NCBI GenBank assembly: GCA_916613615.1
Contig: OU744721.1
Location: 72,111,060-72,175,059, forward strand
DNA from: Steromphala cineraria
Taxonomy: Eukaryota > Mollusca > Gastropoda > Trochida > Trochidae
DNA: 64,000 nt
Reading direction: 5' to 3'
Under the pieces are notes generated by a model. That model searched no databases. It was not told the origin of the DNA and worked only from the letters and a program-made list of their open reading frames with translations. The position numbers and the translations under genes are program-made. Shown piece by piece: positions 63,510 to 64,000 of the stretch (positions within the stretch are counted from its first letter, which is position 1; each line of letters opens with the position of its first letter).

Positions 63510-63520
63510 GTAAGAACTGT
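63510..63520 (+). repeat. Target-site duplication, right
   Basis: This is the second copy of GTAAGAACTGT. The RT frame runs through it to a TAA at 63,520-63,522, so the last few codons before the stop are host sequence. Confidence 0.9.
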
Positions 63521-64000
63521 TATTCGTGTGTAAGTAGCTTCCCCTTAAGGCTCTTTGTAATTTCAAAATAATGAAAAATCAATATATTATGAAAATATAA
63601 ATAGTTACAGCTTCAAGCAATACCACTCTGGCTAAGTTCTTATGAAATTGAAAATACAGAGGGGATAAGACAACCGTTTGTAACTGTATGATACATCAGA
63701 TAATGTTGTGCTGATAACAATACACCAGAATTATAATGAATATTTAGAGGCATTTAGTGGTAGTTATGTGATATGTGATATTTAACATATACATATCTCT
63801 GTAATAAGCTTAGAAATTTACTTTATTTAGACATATGTCCTTTTGACAAAACTTTCAATAACAGTAATAAATGTTGGAATTAAACAATTTCGTTGTAGTT
63901 TTTACAGTAACTAATATATCATTAATGATCTGTAACAAAATGAATAACAGCTAGATTAAGGAAAACATGACTTCTGAGATGAATAGAGTCTATCCAATCA
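63521..64000. other. Right edge, array 2 sequence
   Basis: The sequence at 63,565-63,640 resembles the 50.8, 52.1 and 58.5 kb blocks (AAAATCAATAT, then CAGCTTCAAGCAA). The end matches 56.6-56.7 kb. No gene is seen. Confidence 0.4.

Noticed and set aside
1..64000. CRISPR-like or phage-like arrays
   Set aside because: The repeats are long eukaryotic segmental duplications and transposons; no short regularly spaced repeats are present.

Overview
The window is AT-rich animal DNA with no complete host gene. It has no operons, no long uninterrupted host ORFs, short exon-like conserved islands, two LINE insertions and many short inverted-repeat transposons. A short fragment resembling a mollusc-specific SINE and the retroelement types suggest a lophotrochozoan, most likely a mollusc; this is inference, not a proven identification.

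The dominant structure is a tandem array. From about 3.36 kb to 32.1 kb three large units (A about 3.36-12.99 kb, B about 12.99-21.70 kb, C about 21.70-32.12 kb) are recognisable copies of one another. A more diverged fourth region (D/E, about 32.1-42.7 kb) and an edge fragment at 1-3.35 kb belong to the same array. Read on the minus strand, the units carry islands whose reading frame is shared between diverged copies. One is an Ig-like domain fragment (Cys of strand B, Trp of strand C, a YAGMLYC strand F). Another is a short cytoplasmic-tail-like exon with two closely spaced tyrosine motifs (YDDI and YEV). Copies carry different lesions, so A-C look like receptor-gene fragments or pseudogenes. 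Region D/E may hold a fuller gene running from a signal-peptide exon at 42,712 down to a tail exon at 32,119.

From 42.7 kb to 64 kb a second, more diverged minus-strand array shows two further signal-peptide-like exon copies (49.8 and 52.4 kb), four copies of a block ending in a DETVF-type motif, and three copies of a block resembling the last strand of an Ig domain. Its unit length is roughly 3.5-4.3 kb. One block near 58.25 kb is also shared with the first array, so the whole window may be one expanded gene family.

Mobile DNA is layered on this. A frameshifted L1/Tx1-type LINE 3' fragment (4,580-6,260) sits between unusually long direct repeats of about 0.5 kb. A 5'-truncated LINE with an open RT plus RNase H frame (61,132-63,509) has an 11-bp target duplication and a (TACC)n-type tail. 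Other elements are a TA-flanked terminal-inverted-repeat element (30,144-30,769) whose empty site is visible in the sister units, a modular fold-back family (8.5, 14.4 and 23.1 kb), two 364-bp TTAA-bounded MITEs, and three hairpin-type MITEs. I recognised no rRNA or tRNA genes and no CRISPR array by reading.
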